Shown: positions 1 to 11,595, counted from the stretch's first letter. The stretch is 64,000 nt of DNA from Psychrobacter immobilis (GCF_904846065.1 NZ_CAJGZV010000001.1:2852001-2916000); one strand, 5' to 3'. Notes: generated from the sequence alone by a model not told the origin. Program-made: numbers and translations.

Positions 1-2672
1 CAAGTAATAACTGAGCGTACCCAGATATCATCAATCGCATTGTTATCAAGCACGTTTACCCAATGCTCGTCGATCAAAGTACCTGCTGGAATCAATACCT
101 TATCGGCATCATCGTTATAAGTCACATCACGAGCCGTAACACGACCTAGTACTAGCTCACCTAACTTCTCAATGATTTCACCACCTTGAATATGTGGTTT
201 CATGAGCAAGCCTTGCTCAGTACCACAGTCATCACTGGTAATAACCAAATCTTGTGCCACATCAACCAAACGACGCGTCAAGTAACCTGAGTTAGCCGTT
301 TTCAGTGCCGTATCCGCAAGACCTTTACGTGCACCATGCGTTGAAATAAAGTACTGAAGTACGGTCAAGCCTTCACGGAAGTTTGCTTTAATTGGCGTTT
401 CGATGATTGAACCATCTGGCTTAGCCATCAAACCACGCATACCAGCCAACTGACGAATCTGAGCCGCACTACCACGAGCACCAGAGTCTGACATGATAAA
501 GATAGAGTTGAATGACTTCTGCTCTTCTTCTTCACCTTTGGCATTCATGATTTTATCAGTGGCCAAATTGTCCATCATCGCTTTAGCGACTTTGTCATTG
601 GTACGTGACCAGATATCGACTACTTTGTTATAGCGCTCACCAGCGGTCACAAAACCTTGCTCGAATTGATCTTCGATTTCGCGAACTTCACCTTCTGCCA
701 CTTCGATGATTTGCTTTTTCAGTGGTGGAATAACCATGTCATCAATACCGATAGACACACCAGACAATGTCGCTTGGGCAAAACCAAGATACATCAATTG
801 GTCAGCAAACATGACACTTTCTTTAACGCCAACTTTACGGTAGCAAGAGTTGATCAAACGAGAGATGTTTTTCTTCGTCATCTCTTGGTTACATTCATCA
901 AAAGACATACCTTTAGGCATGATGTTCCAGATCAATAAACGACCTGCAACCGTTTCTTTTAAGCTGATTTCTTTAGTCTCATTGCCGTCTTCATCGATAT
1001 GCGTCTCGGTGACACGCACTTTGATCTTAGCGTTTACATGCAAATCGTTTGAACCAATCGCACGCAATGCTTCATTAACGGTGGCAAAAATCATGCCCTC
1101 GCCTTTGGCATTGATAGACGAGCGACTGATGTAATATAGACCCAGTACAACATCCTGTGACGGTACGATGATTGGATCACCGTTCGCAGGCGACAAGATG
1201 TTATTGGTAGACATCATTAGCGCACGTGATTCAAGCTGTGCTTCTAGCGTCAATGGCACGTGAACGGCCATTTGGTCACCATCAAAATCGGCGTTAAACG
1301 CGGTACAAACGAGCGGATGCAATTGGATTGCTTTACCTTCGATTAGTACTGGCTCAAATGCTTGCAAGCCCAAACGGTGAAGCGTTGGTGCACGGTTAAG
1401 AAGCACTGGATGCTCACGGATAACCATGGCCAGCATATCCCACACTTGCGGCTCTTCACGCTCTACCATCTTTTTGGCAGCTTTAATCGTGGTCGCTAAA
1501 CCATGAGACAATAATTTGTTATAAGTAAATGGTTTGAATAATTCAAGTGCCATTTTCTTTGGTAAACCACACTGATGTAGACGTAGCGTTGGACCAACAA
1601 CGATCACCGAACGACCAGAATAGTCAACACGCTTACCAAGTAAGTTTTGACGGAAACGACCTTGCTTACCTTTGATCATATCTGCCAAAGACTTCAATGG
1701 ACGCTTGTTACTACCAGTGATCGCACGACCGCGACGACCATTATCCAGCAAGGCATCCACTGATTCTTGCAACATACGCTTTTCGTTACGTACGATGATA
1801 TCAGGGGCGCTCAGCTCAAGCAGACGCTTTAGACGGTTATTACGGTTGATCACGCGGCGATATAGATCGTTTAGATCTGAAGTCGCAAAACGACCACCTT
1901 CTAGTGGTACTAGCGGACGCAAATCTGGTGGTAGTACTGGCAAGATGTTCATCACCATCCACTCAGGCTTGTTATTAGAGTCACGGAAGGCTTCTAATAA
2001 TTTAAGACGCTTAGACATCTTTTTAAGCTTGGTTTCAGAACCAGTTTGCGGAATCGCTTCGCGCAAATCATCGATTTCAAGATCCAAATCGATATCTTTC
2101 AATAGGTCTTGAACCGCTTCAGCACCCATTTTGGCAGTGAATTCATCGCCAAACTCTTCAAGCGCTTTATAATAATCTTCATCATCAAGCAGTTGATACT
2201 TCTCTAGAGAAGTCAAACCTGGCTCAGTAACAATATAGCTTTCAAAATATAGGACGCGTTCGATATCACGAAGCGTCATGTCTAGCAATAGACCGATGCG
2301 GCTTGGTAATGACTTTAAGAACCAAATGTGCGCCACTGGGCTGGCTAAGTCGATATGACCCATACGATCACGACGTACTTTCGCAGTCGTCACTTCTACG
2401 CCACATTTTTCACAGATAACGCCTTGGAACTTACGGCGTTTATATTTACCACATAAACATTCAAAGTCTTTTACTGGACCAAATATTTTGGCACAAAATA
2501 GACCATCACGCTCAGGCTTAAACGTACGATAGTTAATAGTTTCAGGCTTTTTCACTTCGCCATGTGACCATGACTTAATGACGTCAGGTGAGGCTAAAGT
2601 AATTTGAATGCTATCAAACTCTTGATTACCGTTGCCGGTAGGGCTTTGCATGATATCGAGTAAATCTTTCAA
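1..2672 (-). CDS. rpoC: DNA-directed RNA polymerase subunit beta' (partial, 3' end outside window)
   Basis: Largest subunit of RNA polymerase; it holds the catalytic magnesium. The reverse-strand translation gives the conserved N-terminus ([10 protein letters not shown]), the Zn-ribbon cysteines (LCGKYKRR ... ICEKCG, about 2395-2460) and the absolutely conserved active-site motif NADFDGDQM at 1269-1295. About 890 of the roughly 1400 family codons are present; the rest lies beyond position 1. I chose the TTG at 2672, which has GGAG a few bases upstream and gives the family N-terminus; the next in-frame ATG (2651) would remove seven conserved residues. It follows rpoB by 188 bp containing two perfect stem-loops, and is presumably cotranscribed with it. 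Confidence 0.97.
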   Translation of the reverse strand, partial: MKDLLDIMQSPTGNGNQEFDSIQITLASPDVIKSWSHGEVKKPETINYRTFKPERDGLFCAKIFGPVKDFECLCGKYKRRKFQGVICEKCGVEVTTAKVRRDRMGHIDLASPVAHIWFLKSLPSRIGLLLDMTLRDIERVLYFESYIVTEPGLTSLEKYQLLDDEDYYKALEEFGDEFTAKMGAEAVQDLLKDIDLDLEIDDLREAIPQTGSETKLKKMSKRLKLLEAFRDSNNKPEWMVMNILPVLPPDLRPLVPLEGGRFATSDLNDLYRRVINRNNRLKRLLELSAPDIIVRNEKRMLQESVDALLDNGRRGRAITGSNKRPLKSLADMIKGKQGRFRQNLLGKRVDYSGRSVIVVGPTLRLHQCGLPKKMALELFKPFTYNKLLSHGLATTIKAAKKMVEREEPQVWDMLAMVIREHPVLLNRAPTLHRLGLQAFEPVLIEGKAIQLHPLVCTAFNADFDGDQMAVHVPLTLEAQLESRALMMSTNNILSPANGDPIIVPSQDVVLGLYYISRSSINAKGEGMIFATVNEALRAIGSNDLHVNAKIKVRVTETHIDEDGNETKEISLKETVAGRLLIWNIMPKGMSFDECNQEMTKKNISRLINSCYRKVGVKESVMFADQLMYLGFAQATLSGVSIGIDDMVIPPLKKQIIEVAEGEVREIEDQFEQGFVTAGERYNKVVDIWSRTNDKVAKAMMDNLATDKIMNAKGEEEEQKSFNSIFIMSDSGARGSAAQIRQLAGMRGLMAKPDGSIIETPIKANFREGLTVLQYFISTHGARKGLADTALKTANSGYLTRRLVDVAQDLVITSDDCGTEQGLLMKPHIQGGEIIEKLGELVLGRVTARDVTYNDDADKVLIPAGTLIDEHWVNVLDNNAIDDIWVRSVIT

Positions 2673-2764
2673 GTTGCTTCTCCGTTATCTTTATAATCAT
2701 CTGATAGCGTATTATTGACGCAAATAAGATGAATGAAGGCAATGAATAGGGTTGAGACAAATCA

Positions 2765-2798
2765 CTAAAAGCAGCAGCGATGCGCATACTGCTTTTAG
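2765..2798 (-). other. Perfect 10-bp stem-loop in the rpoB-rpoC spacer (distal)
   Basis: CTAAAAGCAG (2765-2774) is exactly complementary to CTGCTTTTAG (2789-2798), with a 14-nt loop. It lies about 93 nt upstream of rpoC in the rpoBC transcript. There is no adjacent U-run on the reverse strand, so an RNA processing or stabilising element is more likely than a terminator. Its function is inference. Confidence 0.55.
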
Positions 2799-2822
2799 GT
2801 TGACCACTAAGGATAATAATTA

Positions 2823-2851
2823 ACTGAAGCTATGTTAAAGGTAGCTTCAGT
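2823..2851 (-). other. Perfect 10-bp stem-loop just after rpoB
   Basis: ACTGAAGCTA (2823-2832) pairs exactly with TAGCTTCAGT (2842-2851), with a 9-nt loop, starting 9 nt after the rpoB stop codon. Downstream in the transcript the sequence is AU-rich but not a clean U-tract. It could be an RNase III processing site or a weak attenuator between rpoB and rpoC. Confidence 0.55.
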
Positions 2852-2860
2852 CAGCCGTGC

Positions 2861-5800
2861 TTAATGGGTTTGTTTTAACTCAATATTAATACCCAATGAT
2901 TTGATTTCTTTGGTCAGTACGTTAAACGATTCAGGCATACCTGGATCCATATACTGCTCACCATCAACGATGTTTTTGTACATACGCGTACGGCCTTCAA
3001 CGTCATCCGACTTCACAGTCAGCATTTCTTGCAGCGTATAAGTCGCGCCGTAAGCTTCTAGCGCCCAGACTTCCATCTCACCGAAGCGCTGACCACCAAA
3101 CTGAGCTTTACCGCCGAGTGGCTGCTGCGTCACTAATGAGTAAGAACCGGTTGAACGCGCATGCATTTTGTCATCAACCAAATGGTTAAGTTTGAGCATG
3201 TACATATAACCAACGGTTACTTTACGGTCAAACTTCTGACCAGTACGACCATCATACAACGTCTGTTGACCATCGCGATCCATACCAGCAAGCTCTAACA
3301 GATCCTTAACTTGGCTTTCTCTTGCGCCGTCAAATACTGCTGTGCCCATTGGTACACCAGCGCGCAAGTTATCTGCTAGCGCCATGATGTCATCATCACT
3401 CAAGCTATCAAGATCAACTTGCTCACCGCCGACTTGGTTATAGATTTTGTCTAAGAAGTCACGTAAATCTTTGATCGCTGCTTGCGATTTGAGCATACCA
3501 TCGATCTTCTCACCCAAGCCTTTCGCTGCCATACCCAAATGCGTTTCTAGAACCTGACCGATGTTCATACGAGATGGTACACCAAGTGGGTTCAAGACGA
3601 TGTCAACGGTATTACCATTTTCATCATAAGGCATATCTTCAACTGGCATAATGCGCGATACCACACCTTTGTTACCATGACGACCCGCCATCTTATCACC
3701 AGGCTGAATACGACGCTTAACCGCTAGATATACTTTAACGATTTTTTGTACGCCATGCTGTAAGTCATCACCAGCGGTTAATTTGCGTTTTTTCTCAGCA
3801 AACTTCACATCGATGTCTTTTTGCTTATCAACCAAATACTCAGCGATTTGCGTTAGACGCTCAGAGATTTCTTCTTCAACTGGTTGGATATCAAGTAATG
3901 TCTCAAGGCTCATATCTTTCATATCAGCCAATGCCATCACTGTACCGGCTTTTAGACCAGAACCACCGCTGACTTTTTGACCATCTAAAAGATTACCAAT
4001 ACGACCACGAGCCGCTTCTTCAAAGATACGTAGCTCTTCTTTTAAATCTTTACGATAGCTATCAAGCTGTGATTTTTCAATTGCTCTTGCACGTGCATCT
4101 TTTTCAACGCCGTCACGAGTAAAGACTTGAACGTCAATAACCGTGCCTTTACTTGATGTTGGTACACGTAGCGACGTGTCTTTAACATCAGCCGCTTTTT
4201 CACCAAAGATAGCCCGCAAGAGTTTCTCTTCTGGCGTTAGTTGTGTTTCACCTTTTGGCGTCACTTTACCAACTAAGATATCACCAGCGTCGACTTCAGC
4301 ACCGATATAAACGATACCTGCTTCATCAAGACTTGATAGAGCTGCTTCACCAACGTTTGGAATATCGGCAGTAATTTCTTCAGTACCTAGCTTGGTATCA
4401 CGTGCTACACAAGTTAATTCTTGAATATGAATCGTGGTGAAACGATCTTCTTTCACCACTTTTTCAGACAGCAATATTGAATCTTCGAAGTTGTAACCAT
4501 TCCACGGCATAAATGCGATGCGAATGTTCTGACCCAATGCCAACTCACCAAGATCCGTTGACGGACCATCAGCTAAGATATCACCTACAGCAATAGCATC
4601 ACCTTGGTTGACGATAATACGTTGGTTGATACAAGTATTTTGGTTAGAACGCGTGTATTTAACAAGGTTATAGATATCAATACCAGCTTCACCAGCAATC
4701 ATCTCATCTTCATTGACACGAACCACAACACGTGATGCATCAACGTCTTCGATCACACCGCCACGCTTAGCGATCACACAAACACCTGAGTCACGCGCAA
4801 CGTGACGCTCCATGCCCGTACCTACTAACGGCTTATCAGCACGTAGCGTAGGAACTGCCTGACGCTGCATGTTCGAGCCCATAAGCGCTCGGTTAGCATC
4901 ATCATGCTCTAGGAATGGAATTAGACCAGCAGCTACCGATACAACCTGACTTGGCGACACATCCATATGCGTCACTTTTTCCGGTGGCATACGGACAAAT
5001 TCACCATAGCTACGTACACTGACCATTTCATCAGATAACGCGCCTTCTGCGGTTACTGGTGAATCAGCCTGTGCAATGACCGTACCTACTTCTTCAATCG
5101 CTGATAGATACTCAATGACATCAGTTACTTTACCATCAACCACACGGCGATATGGCGTTTCTAAGAAGCCAAAGCTGTTGGTCTTTGCAAAAGTCGCTAA
5201 TGAGTTAATCAAACCAATGTTTGGACCTTCAGGAGTCTCAATCGGGCATACACGGCCATAATGGGTGTCATGAACGTCACGTACTTCAAAGCCTGCACGT
5301 TCACGAGTCAGACCACCGGGTCCTAGTGCAGATACACGGCGTTTATGGGTAACTTCAGACAATGGATTGTTCTGATCCATAAACTGCGATAACTGGCTTG
5401 AACCAAAGAATTCTTTGACGGCAGCAGCAACAGGTTTTGAGTTAATCAAATCTTGTGGTGACAAGTTATCAGATTCCGCTGAGCTTAAACGCTCTTTGAC
5501 TGCACGCTCAACACGTACTAGACCAACACGGAATTGGTTTTCTGCCATTTCACCCACTGAGCGAATACGACGGTTACCTAAGTGATCGATATCATCGACT
5601 TCACCGCGACCGTTACGAATCTCAATCAATTCTTTTAGGACATTAACGATATCGGCATTGGTCAATACGCTACGAGCGCGTTGGATGTCTGGATCATCAG
5701 TATTATCAAACTCTAACCCTAAACGACGGTTAAACTTCATACGACCGACGTTCGATAAGTCATAACGATCAGCGTTGAAGAACATACTGTCAAATAGTTT

Positions 5801-6979
5801 TTCAGCGGTCTCAACCGTTGGTGGCTCACCTGGACGCATGACTTTATAGATTTCAATCAATGCTTCTTCACGGCTTGACGTACTATCAGCACGCAAAGTG
5901 TCGGCAATATAACTGCCTTGATCGATATCATTGGTGAATAGAATGCTGAACTCTTTGATAGACTCGCTGGCTTCAAATGCACTTAATTTAACCAATAATT
6001 CATGGTCAATTAGAGTATTCGCTTTAGCGATAACTTCGTCATTTACCACGATATCTTCAGCTAAAATGCGCTCATAGAGATACTCATCAGGTATCGCAAT
6101 CTTCGTCATACCTGCTTCTTCAAGCTGACGAATACGGCGTGCATTAATACGCTTGCCCTGCTCTACGATGACATCACCTTCTGGTGATACGATGTCGAAC
6201 TGAGCCATCTCACCGCGCAAGCGATCAGCAACTAGATCAATCTCGAACTGCTCTTCACCTTTATAAACGGCTACTTTATCAAAGAACAAATCTAAGATTT
6301 CAGACGTTGTTAGACCAAGCGCACGTAAAATAATTGAAGCCAATAGCTTACGACGACGGTCAATACGAGCAAAAACTAAGTCTTTGGCATCAAATTCAAA
6401 ATCTAACCATGAACCACGGTAAGGGATAATACGTGCGTTATAAAGCACTTTACCACTTGAATGCGACTTACCTTTATCATGATCAAAGAACACACCAGGT
6501 GAACGATGTAGCTGAGATACGATAACACGCTCAGTACCATTGATGATAAAAGTACCGTTAGCCGTCATCAAAGGCATCTCGCCCATGTAAACGCTTTGCT
6601 CACGGATATCTTTGATAGCCGCTTTGCTGTCTTTATCTTTGCTGTCTTTGTCTTTGATGATCAAACGGATTTTGACGCGCATCGGCGCAGCAAATGTTGA
6701 GCCACGCAAGATACACTCACGCTCATCGAATTCAGGCGTGCCTAAATAATATTCAACGAATTGTAGCTCTGCATTACCAGAGTGACTCTCAATTGGGAAA
6801 ATAGAGGAATACGCAGCTTGCAAACCAGTATTCTCACGAGCTTTTGGCTTTTTGTGCTCTTGCAAAAATTGCTCGTAAGAATCTACTTGAATAGACAGTA
6901 AATAGGGAATGTCCATCACAGTGGGCAATTCAGCAAAACTTTTGCGAATACGCTTTTTTTCAGTATAAGAATATGCCAT
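2861..6979 (-). CDS. rpoB: DNA-directed RNA polymerase subunit beta
   Basis: Full-length beta subunit (1372 aa) of RNA polymerase. It shows the rifampicin-region signature [15 protein letters not shown] followed by THKRR and [14 protein letters not shown] with the usual drug-sensitive residues, the [10 protein letters not shown] motif, the [14 protein letters not shown] motif and the C-terminal beta' clamp region ([20 protein letters not shown]). The start ATG is preceded by AAGGA at a normal distance. A short charged tandem repeat, [11 protein letters not shown] (residues about 109-119), sits in the lobe region where Escherichia coli has a different loop. The gene is separated from rplL by an unusually long 791-bp spacer with a terminator-like attenuator at its upstream end. 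Confidence 0.99.
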   Translation of the reverse strand: MAYSYTEKKRIRKSFAELPTVMDIPYLLSIQVDSYEQFLQEHKKPKARENTGLQAAYSSIFPIESHSGNAELQFVEYYLGTPEFDERECILRGSTFAAPMRVKIRLIIKDKDSKDKDSKAAIKDIREQSVYMGEMPLMTANGTFIINGTERVIVSQLHRSPGVFFDHDKGKSHSSGKVLYNARIIPYRGSWLDFEFDAKDLVFARIDRRRKLLASIILRALGLTTSEILDLFFDKVAVYKGEEQFEIDLVADRLRGEMAQFDIVSPEGDVIVEQGKRINARRIRQLEEAGMTKIAIPDEYLYERILAEDIVVNDEVIAKANTLIDHELLVKLSAFEASESIKEFSILFTNDIDQGSYIADTLRADSTSSREEALIEIYKVMRPGEPPTVETAEKLFDSMFFNADRYDLSNVGRMKFNRRLGLEFDNTDDPDIQRARSVLTNADIVNVLKELIEIRNGRGEVDDIDHLGNRRIRSVGEMAENQFRVGLVRVERAVKERLSSAESDNLSPQDLINSKPVAAAVKEFFGSSQLSQFMDQNNPLSEVTHKRRVSALGPGGLTRERAGFEVRDVHDTHYGRVCPIETPEGPNIGLINSLATFAKTNSFGFLETPYRRVVDGKVTDVIEYLSAIEEVGTVIAQADSPVTAEGALSDEMVSVRSYGEFVRMPPEKVTHMDVSPSQVVSVAAGLIPFLEHDDANRALMGSNMQRQAVPTLRADKPLVGTGMERHVARDSGVCVIAKRGGVIEDVDASRVVVRVNEDEMIAGEAGIDIYNLVKYTRSNQNTCINQRIIVNQGDAIAVGDILADGPSTDLGELALGQNIRIAFMPWNGYNFEDSILLSEKVVKEDRFTTIHIQELTCVARDTKLGTEEITADIPNVGEAALSSLDEAGIVYIGAEVDAGDILVGKVTPKGETQLTPEEKLLRAIFGEKAADVKDTSLRVPTSSKGTVIDVQVFTRDGVEKDARARAIEKSQLDSYRKDLKEELRIFEEAARGRIGNLLDGQKVSGGSGLKAGTVMALADMKDMSLETLLDIQPVEEEISERLTQIAEYLVDKQKDIDVKFAEKKRKLTAGDDLQHGVQKIVKVYLAVKRRIQPGDKMAGRHGNKGVVSRIMPVEDMPYDENGNTVDIVLNPLGVPSRMNIGQVLETHLGMAAKGLGEKIDGMLKSQAAIKDLRDFLDKIYNQVGGEQVDLDSLSDDDIMALADNLRAGVPMGTAVFDGARESQVKDLLELAGMDRDGQQTLYDGRTGQKFDRKVTVGYMYMLKLNHLVDDKMHARSTGSYSLVTQQPLGGKAQFGGQRFGEMEVWALEAYGATYTLQEMLTVKSDDVEGRTRMYKNIVDGEQYMDPGMPESFNVLTKEIKSLGINIELKQTH

Positions 6980-7770
6980 CGAGAGTCCTTACAGTAAACG
7001 TGGAAACAAATTAAAAGCGTGGCCAGCGTGCATAAATACGATGCAAACTTGGCGACGTAAACGATAATATAAAACAGGTAATCGTGTTCAGTTGATATCT
7101 TTTGTCAATTACTACTTCTGCTATCAGTGCTTACTTAGCACCCTTACTTTCATTTTATGATCGGTATCTAAGTCAGTATATATGACCACTCAGACAACCA
7201 AATTCAATATCACATCATCTAAAACATATTACTTTTTAGGCAAAACTTACTCATAGAGGTAAGAAAAAATGACTCGTTCAAGGGTATTTCTAAGTTATCT
7301 GCTATCAAAACTGATTGTATTTAGTCATTTTTCTTTCAAAAAACCGGCTCTTTCAAAACCAACAATTCTATCAAAACTAATATCGTCGCTGATATGTACC
7401 GTCTATAAGCCTAACTACTGACAGTAATACCCTGCGAAACGGACAACCTAAACTTAATAGCTTTTCAGAATTAATAATAATCGGGGTAACTATAACTTTT
7501 AGAATCAGTATAAACTATAGTGTTAATGGGAAAGCATGCAGACACAAAAAAGTGCCAAACATCTATGGACGTTTAGCTTAAATTAACTGATTTCAAAAAC
7601 TGGCATGTGTGCTTGCATGTATATCGTCTGTCCTTTTGATGGGTATCCACCGTGATGTTGCATACGACTGTTGGCAGACACAAAAGGTCAAGCTACGAAT
7701 TATAGTAAAAAAAAGCTGGCAATGCAAGGCATTACCAGCTTTTTTTGTACAACACTAAGATAAGCGAGGC
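6980..7770 (-). other. Long rplL-rpoB intergenic/leader region
   Basis: These 791 bp between the rplL stop and the rpoB start contain no convincing ORF. The rplL-proximal end carries an attenuator-type hairpin (7707-7746). The 12-mer GCAGACACAAAA occurs twice (7538-7549 and 7674-7685), 136 nt apart. The rpoB-proximal half is AT-rich and featureless to my eye. An rpoB-specific promoter is plausible here, but I could not fix one with good -35 and -10 boxes. Confidence 0.5.
7707..7746 (-). terminator. Attenuator/terminator between rplL and rpoB
   Basis: An A-run, AGCTGG, a short inner stem and CCAGCT followed by a T-run form a stem with one mismatch, flanked by A and T tracts, so it reads as a terminator on both strands. 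On the reverse strand it lies 24 nt after the rplL stop. Escherichia coli also has a partial terminator at this place that lowers rpoBC transcription relative to ribosomal protein genes; the same role here is inference. Confidence 0.8.
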
Positions 7771-8142
7771 TTATTTTAGTTCAACAGTTGCACCAGCTTC
7801 TTCAAGTTTCTTTTTCAACTCTTCAGCTTCAGCTTTGTTAACGCCTTCTTTGATTGGAGCTGGAGCGCTTTCAACCAAATCTTTCGCTTCTTTCAAGCCA
7901 AGACCAGTAGCTTCACGTACGGCTTTAATTACGCCAACTTTCTTCTCGCCAAAGCTGGCAAGAACTACGTCAAACTCGTCTTTTTCTTCAGCAGCAGCAG
8001 CAGCAGGACCAGCAGCAGCAGGTGCAGCAGCAACAGCAGCTGTTACGCCGAATTTTTCTTCCATAGCGCTGATTAATTCAACGATATCCATTACTGACAT
8101 TTCAGCGATTGCGTTTAACACGTCATCTTTAGATAGTGCCAT
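7771..8142 (-). CDS. rplL: 50S ribosomal protein L7/L12
   Basis: Stalk protein of the large ribosomal subunit; dimers bind L10 and recruit translation GTPases such as EF-Tu and EF-G, both encoded nearby. The 123-aa product has the usual architecture: N-terminal dimerisation domain (residues 1-32, with [17 protein letters not shown]), an Ala-rich flexible hinge (about 33-52), and the C-terminal domain with [23 protein letters not shown]. It follows rplJ by 126 bp. A terminator-like hairpin immediately downstream should make most transcripts stop here, giving the high L7/L12 dose the ribosome needs. Confidence 0.99.
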
Positions 8143-8268
8143 GAGAACTCTCCGTTATCTGATAAAAATTAATTGATTTTAAAATCGCTTAGATTGCTTG
8201 CCAAATTTTCAAATAGTGTTGGCAATAAAGTGCAATCGGCGATGTCAAAGTTACGTTAAAACAAGCAA

Positions 8269-8796
8269 TTATGCAGCTTCTTTTGCGTCTTTGATTGCTG
8301 CTACCGTGCGAACAAGCTTACTAGGAACAGCGTTCATAGTTTGAACAAGCTTGGTAACTGGTGCATTCATAGTAGCCATCAAGATAGAGATTGCTTCGTC
8401 GCGAGTTGGTAGCTTCGATACGCGCTCTAGCTCTTCTGGACCATAAACAACACCACCAACTGATACCAATTTGGTCTCTAAAGCTTTGTGATCTTTGCTG
8501 AAGTCAAAAATGACTCGAGCTGCAGATCCCAAATCTTCCATAGAGAAAGCCAAAAGTAATGGACCAGTCATACGGTCTGACATGCTCTCAAACTTAGTGC
8601 CTTCAAACGCACGTTTTGCTAGGGTATTTTTTACCACTTTCAAAACGACGCCTTTTTCACGGGCTTGTTCGCGCAGCTTAGTAAGCTTTGCAACACCAAT
8701 ACCATGATATTCGGCAGCTACTGCTGAGTAAGCATTAGCAGCAACTTCAGACACTTCAGCCACAACTTGTTGTTTTTGCTCTAGCGTTAATGCCAT
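8269..8796 (-). CDS. rplJ: 50S ribosomal protein L10
   Basis: L10 anchors L7/L12 dimers on the ribosome and, in well-studied bacteria, represses its own mRNA by binding the leader. The 175-aa protein has the family N-terminus (MALTLEQKQQVVAEVSEVA), the rRNA-binding region with VVKNTLAKRAFEGT, and a C-terminal helical tail for L12 binding. AAGGAG precedes the ATG. It is separated from rplA by 446 bp that contain a structured leader (8797-9242). Confidence 0.98.
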   Translation of the reverse strand: MALTLEQKQQVVAEVSEVAANAYSAVAAEYHGIGVAKLTKLREQAREKGVVLKVVKNTLAKRAFEGTKFESMSDRMTGPLLLAFSMEDLGSAARVIFDFSKDHKALETKLVSVGGVVYGPEELERVSKLPTRDEAISILMATMNAPVTKLVQTMNAVPSKLVRTVAAIKDAKEAA

Positions 8797-9242
8797 AAGT
8801 TGACTCCTTTAATCTTATCAATCAGCTGAAGATTTAATCATTTAAACCTAAGCTCTTAAGCATTGGCATTCAATAATTAAACGAATCGCTTAGACTGACT
8901 TGATACGACACGTTATCAGCAAATTTATTAATAATAAATTTACTCATAACGACTGATTACGGCACCGTTATCAGAATGACATCAAGTGATAGATTGAACT
9001 ATCGGCTCTTATCAACAACTGGGTGGGTCACCGTCTGCGTAGGACAACTAAGATTTTCATCTTTCGTCGATTAACAAAAGCAGCTCATTGTTATTACTAA
9101 TGATCCGAAAACAATTAATAAAAACGTAAAACCGCTCTCTACCTACGGTCTTAGACAGCATAGCATTTGCTACGCTGACCTAATTCTTTAAAATATTTTT
9201 GCAGCCTTCATTTAAAATCGTCAAATAAAGGCACATATCTAA
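8797..9242 (-). promoter_or_regulatory. Probable L10-type mRNA leader upstream of rplJ
   Basis: This 446-bp gap contains no ORF but strong RNA structure on the coding (minus) strand. The hairpin CAGCGTAGCA-AA-TGCTATGCTG (9156-9177) pairs fully if one G-U wobble is allowed; the wobble exists only on the minus strand, which argues for RNA function. Further on comes GTCCTACGCAGACGGTGACC (about 9026-9044 on the plus numbering), which resembles the conserved part of proteobacterial L10 leaders as I remember them. An AT-rich palindrome lies at about 8923-8943. The autoregulatory role is inference from family knowledge. Confidence 0.55.
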
Positions 9243-9944
9243 TTATTTTGCTGTGCGATATGGAACTGGATCAATACTTAGACCAGGACCCATCGTGCTA
9301 GACAAGGTAATTTTCTTAATAAAAGTACCTTTAGAAGTAGCAGGCTTAGCACGTCTTAAATCTGCAATCAGTGCTTCAGCATTCTGGATTACTTGCTCAG
9401 CAGTAAAACCAACTTGACCGATAGTCGTGTGGATGATACCTGCTTTGTCTACACGATACTGTGCTTGACCGGCTTTAGCGTTAGTAACCGCTTCAGCAAC
9501 GTTAGGCGTAACCGTACCGACTTTAGGGTTAGGCATTAGACCACGTGGACCTAGGATAGTACCTAGTTGACCAACAACACGCATTGCATCAGGAGCGGCA
9601 ATAACGATATCAAAGTCCATGTTACCAGCTTTGATTGATTCTGCTAGGTCTTCAAAACCAACGATATCTGCACCAGCTTCTTTGGCGGCTTCAGCAGCAG
9701 CACCTTGAGCAAATACAGCAACGCGTTTGGTTTTACCAGTACCAGCAGGTAGGTTGGTAGCGCCACGAACCACTTGATCAGATTTACGTGGGTCAACACC
9801 CAAGTTAATCGCAATATCAATTGACTCTTTGAATTTAAGAGGTGGTAAATCGTTTAGGATTTGAACCGCTTCTTCAACTGTATACTGCTTTTCATGTACG
9901 ATACGGCTTTGAATTTCTTTTTGACGTTTGGTTAGCTTGCTCAT
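9243..9944 (-). CDS. rplA: 50S ribosomal protein L1
   Basis: L1 forms the mobile L1 stalk near the ribosomal E site and acts as translational repressor of the L11 operon in model bacteria. The 233-aa sequence has the L1 signature region ([20 protein letters not shown] followed by [13 protein letters not shown]) and the N-terminal [19 protein letters not shown]. It abuts rplK (the rplK stop is directly followed by the rplA ATG), so the two are almost certainly translationally coupled. Confidence 0.99.
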   Translation of the reverse strand: MSKLTKRQKEIQSRIVHEKQYTVEEAVQILNDLPPLKFKESIDIAINLGVDPRKSDQVVRGATNLPAGTGKTKRVAVFAQGAAAEAAKEAGADIVGFEDLAESIKAGNMDFDIVIAAPDAMRVVGQLGTILGPRGLMPNPKVGTVTPNVAEAVTNAKAGQAQYRVDKAGIIHTTIGQVGFTAEQVIQNAEALIADLRRAKPATSKGTFIKKITLSSTMGPGLSIDPVPYRTAK

Positions 9945-10376
9945 TTACACACCCTCCACGGTAATACCCATTGAACGTGCAGTACCAGCGATGGTACGAA
10001 CAGCAGCATCAAGATCAGCAGCAGTTAAATCTGCATCTTTGGTCTTAACGATGTCTTCTAGTTGTGCACGGTCAACTTTACCGACTTTAGCGGTATTTGG
10101 TGTACCAGAACCTTTAGCGATACCAGCAGCCTTACGTAGTAAGTATGCAGCTGGTGGTGACTTCATGATGAAAGTAAAAGACTTATCGCTATATACAGTG
10201 ATCTCAGTAGGAATCGGTAGACCCGGCTCTTGGTTTGAGGTCGCAGCGTTAAATTCTTTACAGAACGCCATGATGTTCACGCCTTTTTGACCCAATGCTG
10301 GACCAATCGGTGGTGAAGGATTTGCTTTGCCTGCAGGGACTTGTAGTTTGATGTAACCATCAATCTTCTTAGCCAT
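9945..10376 (-). CDS. rplK: 50S ribosomal protein L11
   Basis: L11 binds the GTPase-associated region of 23S rRNA and is needed for RelA activation. The 143-aa protein has the proline-rich linker region [20 protein letters not shown], the FCKEFNAAT motif and the C-terminal rRNA-binding domain ending in [12 protein letters not shown] good Shine-Dalgarno (AGGAG) precedes the ATG. It lies 91 bp after nusG, in the conserved secE-nusG-rplK-rplA order. Confidence 0.99.
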   Translation of the reverse strand: MAKKIDGYIKLQVPAGKANPSPPIGPALGQKGVNIMAFCKEFNAATSNQEPGLPIPTEITVYSDKSFTFIMKSPPAAYLLRKAAGIAKGSGTPNTAKVGKVDRAQLEDIVKTKDADLTAADLDAAVRTIAGTARSMGITVEGV

Positions 10377-10467
10377 GGTTTTCTCCTAAATGGGTAATAG
10401 CGCCAAATCAATGTGGTATAAACCTTATTGACTAACAGCTCCCCGGTTGATGAACTTTTTTGCTGAT

Positions 10468-10998
10468 TTAGTCTAGTTTCTCAACTTTACTAAATTCAAG
10501 CTCGACCTGAGTCGGTCGATTAAATACGTTTACCGTTAAATGTAGTTTAGACTTCTCGTAATCCACTTTTTCTACCAACCCTTTAAAGTCAGTAAATGGA
10601 CCATCGATAACCAACAGCTCTTCGCCCGGCTCAAATAGAGTCTTAGGACGTGGGTCAGTTTCAGTCTGATTCAAACGGTTTAAAATACGATCCGCTTCTA
10701 CTTGCGTAATTGGCGCTGGTGTTTCAGGTGTACCACCGATGAAACCCATAATACGTGGGCACTCTTTAACGATATGCCAAGTATTGTCGTTCATTTCCAT
10801 CTGGATCAATACATAACCTGGAAAGAACTTACGCTCACTCTTACGCTTTTTGCCGTCTTTCATTTCGACGACTTCTTCAGTAGGAACCAATACGTCACCG
10901 AATGATTCAGCGAAGTCACTACGATTAATACGATCAGTTAATGAACGCTGTACTTGCTTTTCATATCCTGAAAACGCTTGGACAATATACCAACGCAT
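10468..10998 (-). CDS. nusG: Transcription termination/antitermination protein NusG
   Basis: NusG binds RNA polymerase through its NGN domain and links it to Rho or the ribosome through a C-terminal KOW domain. The sequence shows the NGN start [16 protein letters not shown], the [13 protein letters not shown] motif and the KOW segment ([20 protein letters not shown]). An upstream in-frame ATG would add 15 residues, but I chose the ATG at 10998 because it is preceded by AGGAG and gives the exact family N-terminus and length (176 aa). It lies 57 bp after secE. Confidence 0.98.
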   Translation of the reverse strand: MRWYIVQAFSGYEKQVQRSLTDRINRSDFAESFGDVLVPTEEVVEMKDGKKRKSERKFFPGYVLIQMEMNDNTWHIVKECPRIMGFIGGTPETPAPITQVEADRILNRLNQTETDPRPKTLFEPGEELLVIDGPFTDFKGLVEKVDYEKSKLHLTVNVFNRPTQVELEFSKVEKLD

Positions 10999-11055
10999 AT
11001 CACGCTCCTGATCATTATAAGTAAATTTTGGGGTAAGACTCACTAATACGTGCGA

Positions 11056-11544
11056 CTAACCAATAAAGATGCCAACGAACCAATTGAAAAAGTTATCTAA
11101 TAACCAAACCAGAAAACCAACAATGGCAATCATGACAATGACCTGCCAGGTATATTGAAACGTTTCATCTTTACCTGGCCATGTCACTCGGCGCAATTCA
11201 ACAGCAGCGTCTTTCAATAATATTTTAAAAGCGCGGCCTTGATGCGTTAATGCCAAGCATACTAAGGCGAATATAATAAGGGCAACGATAATACCAATAC
11301 GTACCCAGACATCATTGGCAGGTTGCCAATAGCCAGGTAAATACTGATTAACTAACGTCGCCCCGATTAATACTGCTGCGGCAAGTAGCCACAGTACCAC
11401 ATCTTTTATTGAGCCTGTTTTAGCCACTTCAACAGCAGTTGTTTGATTGCCCGCTGAGATGTGCTTACCTTTAGACAGCATTCCACCAGCACCCGCCTTG
11501 GCATCAGATAACTTAGTCTCGAGGTTATCTTGATCATTGCTCAT
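11056..11544 (-). CDS. secE: Preprotein translocase subunit SecE
   Basis: SecE clamps the SecY channel in the inner membrane. The 162-aa protein has a polar N-terminus (1-45), three predicted membrane helices (about 48-66, 80-99 and 133-155) and the diagnostic amphipathic segment ELRRVTWPGKDETFQ just before the last helix. The three-helix layout is the gammaproteobacterial type; the N-terminal polar extension is somewhat longer than in Escherichia coli. It lies between tRNA-Trp and nusG, the conserved neighbourhood. Confidence 0.97.
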   Translation of the reverse strand: MSNDQDNLETKLSDAKAGAGGMLSKGKHISAGNQTTAVEVAKTGSIKDVVLWLLAAAVLIGATLVNQYLPGYWQPANDVWVRIGIIVALIIFALVCLALTHQGRAFKILLKDAAVELRRVTWPGKDETFQYTWQVIVMIAIVGFLVWLLDNFFNWFVGIFIG

Positions 11545-11595
11545 AAAGAACTCGCTTCGGAGATGGTGAGGTATAACAAAGATGTGATAAGAAGA

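Noticed and set aside
7745..8176. 143-codon plus-strand ORF opposite rplL
   Set aside because: Low-complexity Ala/Ser/Thr product is the antisense image of the Ala-rich L7/L12 hinge.
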